A DNA stretch of 64,000 nt, from assembly GCF_030994125.1 (NCBI RefSeq), contig NZ_CP099918.1:248001-312000 (forward strand), written 5' to 3'. Position numbers and translations under genes: made by a program. The notes beneath the pieces were generated by a model, which was not told the origin of the DNA, ran no database searches, and was given only the letters and a program-made list of their open reading frames with translations. Positions within the stretch are counted from its first letter, which is position 1. Each line of letters opens with the position of its first letter. Shown here one piece after another: positions 61,437-64,000 of this stretch. This DNA comes from Pseudoalteromonas xiamenensis. GTDB lineage: Bacteria > Pseudomonadota > Gammaproteobacteria > Enterobacterales > Alteromonadaceae.

Positions 61437-62996
61437 CTAAACAACGGCCACTTGGTTTCTTCCCATTTGCTTTGCTTTGTATAGCGCCTTATCTGCACTC
61501 TCTAGAATATCGTTAGGTGTATTTGTAATCCCATCCCAAAAGGCGACGCCAATTGAAATCGTCACCCGCCTTGCATGTTTAAATTCAACCTCTTCAACAC
61601 TTTTACGTAAACGTTCGGCGACAGAAGTTGCAATATCCATGTTGATTTCAGGAAGTAAAACCAAAAACTCTTCACCACCGACACGGCAAACGATGTCACC
61701 AAATCGTGCATGTTTACTTAATTCGTTCGCTAACTGTTTCAGCACTTCATCACCCACACCATGACCAAATGTGTCGTTCACGTGTTTAAAGTGGTCAATA
61801 TCGACAGCTAATGTCGAAAAACACTGCTGGTGGCACTCTATTTGATGCAAATGATGCGAAAGCCCGCGACGATTAAGTAAACCCGTAAGTGGATCGGTCG
61901 TTCTGTCGTAATCGAGTTTAACGATACGCTGAGTGAGTTTACTGGTACTGTCGACAATAGCGGCTTTTAGTTGTGCAGCCTCGAAATACCACGCATTGAT
62001 ATTGTGTACATTGTTGTGACCTATCGAATCGGTTAGTTCTACCCCTTTTGCCATTCGCCAAAGCGGCTTAGAGATTTTTGAACCAAACACATAAATACCA
62101 AGGAAAACCAAAAATATAGCGGGCAAATTCAATTCAACCACACGCAGCAAGGACCAATTTAGATTTTCTAAGGTCACATTTAAGGGTTGCTGTGCAACTA
62201 CGCCCCAATGAACTTCAGGGATCGCCGCGAAGCCCGCCAGCATTAATTCACCTTTTGTGTTTGCAACTTGTTGTGCGCCAACCCTATCACTTAATACTTG
62301 CCTGACAACGTCATTTTGCACAACAATTTCTCCCACTCGATTAGGATCTTTGTGGTAAATCAGAGTACCGAGCCCATCTACAACATATAAAAATGACCCA
62401 TCTTGGTAAAAATGTTCACCCATTAATTTGTTTAGAATATTATCGCCATCAAGATAAATAGCTCCGCCAATGAATCCGCGATAAGTACCGTTAAGGTCGA
62501 TGACAGGTGCAGACAAGCTAATAATGAAATTGCCTGCTGGTGATACAAAAGGCTCAGAGACCATTGGCTCACGGGCTTCAAGTACCTTAAGCGATTGTGA
62601 ATCTTGAAGAAATACGCCACTGACGGGAATTGACTGTGGATAGACGGAAACTATTTCTGCGTTTTCTCGCGCATAAATAGTTGCGTTAAATGTATCGGTT
62701 TGAAGCGTTAGCCGCTCGAGTTCTGACTTTACGACTTGCTCATTATCAAAATGCATTGCTATGTTTCTAGCGCTGTAGGCGAGCTGCTGAAGCGATGCAT
62801 CCAAAAACAAACTGGTAATTTTAGCCACTTTTGTCGCGTAGGCTCGATTGGCCTCTAAGGTTTTTTGAATATGTAATTGACGTTGAACCTGATACGTCGC
62901 ATAAAAGGAACTGAGTAACGTAATTAATACTCCCAATCCTGCTAATAGTAAGATGAGTCTTTTTAACTCGATTGTTTTGAACGATAACTTCTGCAC
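61437..62996 (-). CDS. Membrane diguanylate cyclase with dCache sensor
   Basis: The 519-residue protein has a membrane helix at about 12-33, a periplasmic dCache-type sensor (about 40-280), a second helix at about 285-305, and a C-terminal GGDEF domain (about 360-519) with an intact RVGGEEFLVLLPE motif and an upstream DPLTGLLNRRGL. It should make cyclic-di-GMP in response to a periplasmic signal. The start is GTG at 62996; a ribosome site is weak (AAGAG). It is next to the lipoprotein gene. Confidence 0.9.
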   Translation of the reverse strand: MQKLSFKTIELKRLILLLAGLGVLITLLSSFYATYQVQRQLHIQKTLEANRAYATKVAKITSLFLDASLQQLAYSARNIAMHFDNEQVVKSELERLTLQTDTFNATIYARENAEIVSVYPQSIPVSGVFLQDSQSLKVLEAREPMVSEPFVSPAGNFIISLSAPVIDLNGTYRGFIGGAIYLDGDNILNKLMGEHFYQDGSFLYVVDGLGTLIYHKDPNRVGEIVVQNDVVRQVLSDRVGAQQVANTKGELMLAGFAAIPEVHWGVVAQQPLNVTLENLNWSLLRVVELNLPAIFLVFLGIYVFGSKISKPLWRMAKGVELTDSIGHNNVHNINAWYFEAAQLKAAIVDSTSKLTQRIVKLDYDRTTDPLTGLLNRRGLSHHLHQIECHQQCFSTLAVDIDHFKHVNDTFGHGVGDEVLKQLANELSKHARFGDIVCRVGGEEFLVLLPEINMDIATSVAERLRKSVEEVEFKHARRVTISIGVAFWDGITNTPNDILESADKALYKAKQMGRNQVAVV

Positions 62997-63198
62997 GGCA
63001 CACGCTCTTATTTAGACAAGCTACTCTAATCATAACGAGATTGCTGAAGGTATTTTTAATCTAAGTCAACTTTGTGTACATTTGTAATGATTACGGAAAC
63101 TGGTTAATGGACGACCAACGTATCCAAAAACGATAACTGTTTTTTTAGAAAGGCTTTTCGGATAAACTTACGAGTATATTCAATATACAAATTGTGAC

Positions 63199-63393
63199 AT
63201 GAAAAAAGGCCGTACGGTTCACCCTCTCGTCTCTCAACTCACGTTTGCTATTTTTGCAGCGGCAATATTGTGGTTGCTGGCGACCGACAAAGACATACTT
63301 GTCGTTGGCAATGCGCTGATTCTAGTCTACGTTGTTTACGCATTAGCAAGTTGCGTTGTCAGAGCTAAAGACCGCGATAAAAAACACCATTAA
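63199..63393 (+). CDS. Small two-helix membrane protein
   Basis: The 64-residue protein has two hydrophobic helices (about 12-28 and 33-51) and a charged KDRDKKHH tail. No family is recognised. It starts with ATG at 63199; the ribosome site is weak, so reality rests on the coherent membrane profile. It overlaps the end of the next gene by four bases, tail to tail. Confidence 0.55.
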   Translation: MKKGRTVHPLVSQLTFAIFAAAILWLLATDKDILVVGNALILVYVVYALASCVVRAKDRDKKHH

Positions 63394-63884
63394 TTCAACA
63401 CCACGTTTCGTGCTACAAGTGAAACAGTTTTCCGAATTTCTCTATTAGACTGCCAATTGAGTAAGAAACGCTGACGTTGCTTTTTCTTGTCTTCACTACA
63501 CCACACTAAAGTCGACAGCGCTGAGTCTTTCTCTCTGCATTTCTCCGGCAAGGCATAATGGGATTCCCATGCCCGTTGCATTGATTCGTCTTGAAAAGTT
63601 TGTCCTTTGATAGTTAAAGGCAAGGATTTCGATTGCATTGACGATTTTTCAATTATAAATGAAGTACCATCTCTGCAGTGATAGGAATGCAAATCGAATA
63701 GACTGGTTTTAATCGCCTCTAGTGCCTTCAAATTAGGATGCTGCTTCGACGTCATCGCCACGGAAAGTAAGAAAAGTTGGTATTGAATATCTTCACAATT
63801 CGCCTCAACAACTTCTTGCTTCGCTGTCACTAAAAACGAATAGAATACAAAACAAATCAATATAAGCTGAGCCAACGTCTTCAT
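63390..63884 (-). CDS. Secreted protein of unknown function
   Basis: The 164-residue protein has a signal peptide (cleavage near VTAKQ). Four or five cysteines (VEANCEDI, SYHCRDG, PEKCREK, LVWCSED) suggest disulfides. No family is recognised. It is convergent with the small membrane protein gene. Confidence 0.6.
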   Translation of the reverse strand: MKTLAQLILICFVFYSFLVTAKQEVVEANCEDIQYQLFLLSVAMTSKQHPNLKALEAIKTSLFDLHSYHCRDGTSFIIEKSSMQSKSLPLTIKGQTFQDESMQRAWESHYALPEKCREKDSALSTLVWCSEDKKKQRQRFLLNWQSNREIRKTVSLVARNVVLN

Positions 63885-64000
63885 ATTGTTTCCTTACAAT
63901 ATCGTTATAGTTCGCCTTCATATGGCAGTGAATACGTTTGAGTTTATTCAAACTTTTACAATTGTACCGCTTAAAACATTTTCTTCTAGGTATATCGAGT

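Overview
The window reads as a chromosomal segment of a marine gammaproteobacterium of the Alteromonadales, most likely Pseudoalteromonas or a close relative. This rests on overall protein character, moderate-to-low G+C, a chitinase/LPMO cluster, a LodA/LodB-type quinoprotein locus, an H-NOX locus and several cyclic-di-GMP enzymes. The genus is an inference; no rRNA or tRNA gene was seen.

Layout. 1-4.2 kb: the tail of an EAL phosphodiesterase, anhydromuramic acid kinase (anmK), a decayed RHS fragment, and a Zur-box-controlled, histidine-rich AztD-like lipoprotein. 4.2-9.1 kb: a leftward three-gene operon of a c-type heme protein, a LodA-like cysteine tryptophylquinone (CTQ) enzyme and its LodB-like flavoprotein maturase. 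9.4-16.6 kb: a rightward five-gene unit of membrane fusion protein, ABC ATPase, MacB/FtsX-type permease, NtrC-type regulator and histidine kinase, behind a sigma-54-like promoter with two upstream palindromes. 16.7-25.8 kb: a PD-(D/E)XK-like protein, a porin with a small PstS-like protein, an RhlE-type helicase, two membrane proteins, and a Cpx-like system (small periplasmic protein, regulator, kinase) with tandem GTAAC repeats in the divergent promoter region.

25.8-33.1 kb is the accessory region. It holds transposase relics (IS256-like, IS66-like, a truncated IS5-like gene), a perfect 47-bp palindrome, a polysaccharide deacetylase lipoprotein with an 18-bp tandem repeat, and an inactive integron. 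The integron consists of six leftward gene cassettes, six attC sites (the distal one resembling Vibrio cholerae repeats), an attI-like region with repeated motifs, and a truncated rightward integron integrase.

33.1-45 kb: a DUF6765-like protein, a degenerate hydrolase remnant, an S41 peptidase, a RecQ-type helicase, a DUF2235 hydrolase, an XRE-cupin regulator, a short-chain dehydrogenase, a helix-hairpin-helix protein, a DUF6058-like protein and two tandem solute-binding proteins. 45.2-52.5 kb: a leftward chitin-degradation operon (GH18 chitinase, AA10 LPMO, second GH18 chitinase), every member carrying CBM5/12 modules. 52.9-56.9 kb: an H-NOX nitric oxide signalling locus (HDOD response regulator, H-NOX, HnoK-like kinase, and a divergent response regulator with a degenerate HD-GYP domain). 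It is followed by ferrochelatase (hemH), a PAS-GGDEF-EAL protein, a small lipoprotein, a dCache-GGDEF diguanylate cyclase and two small genes at the right edge.

The most interesting units are the LodA/LodB/heme-protein operon, which suggests a CTQ enzyme passing electrons to a cytochrome; the fossil integron with uncharacterised cassettes; and three promoters whose DNA motifs point to specific regulators (Zur, a Cpx-like regulator, an NtrC-type regulator). All assignments come from reading the sequence; no database search was possible.
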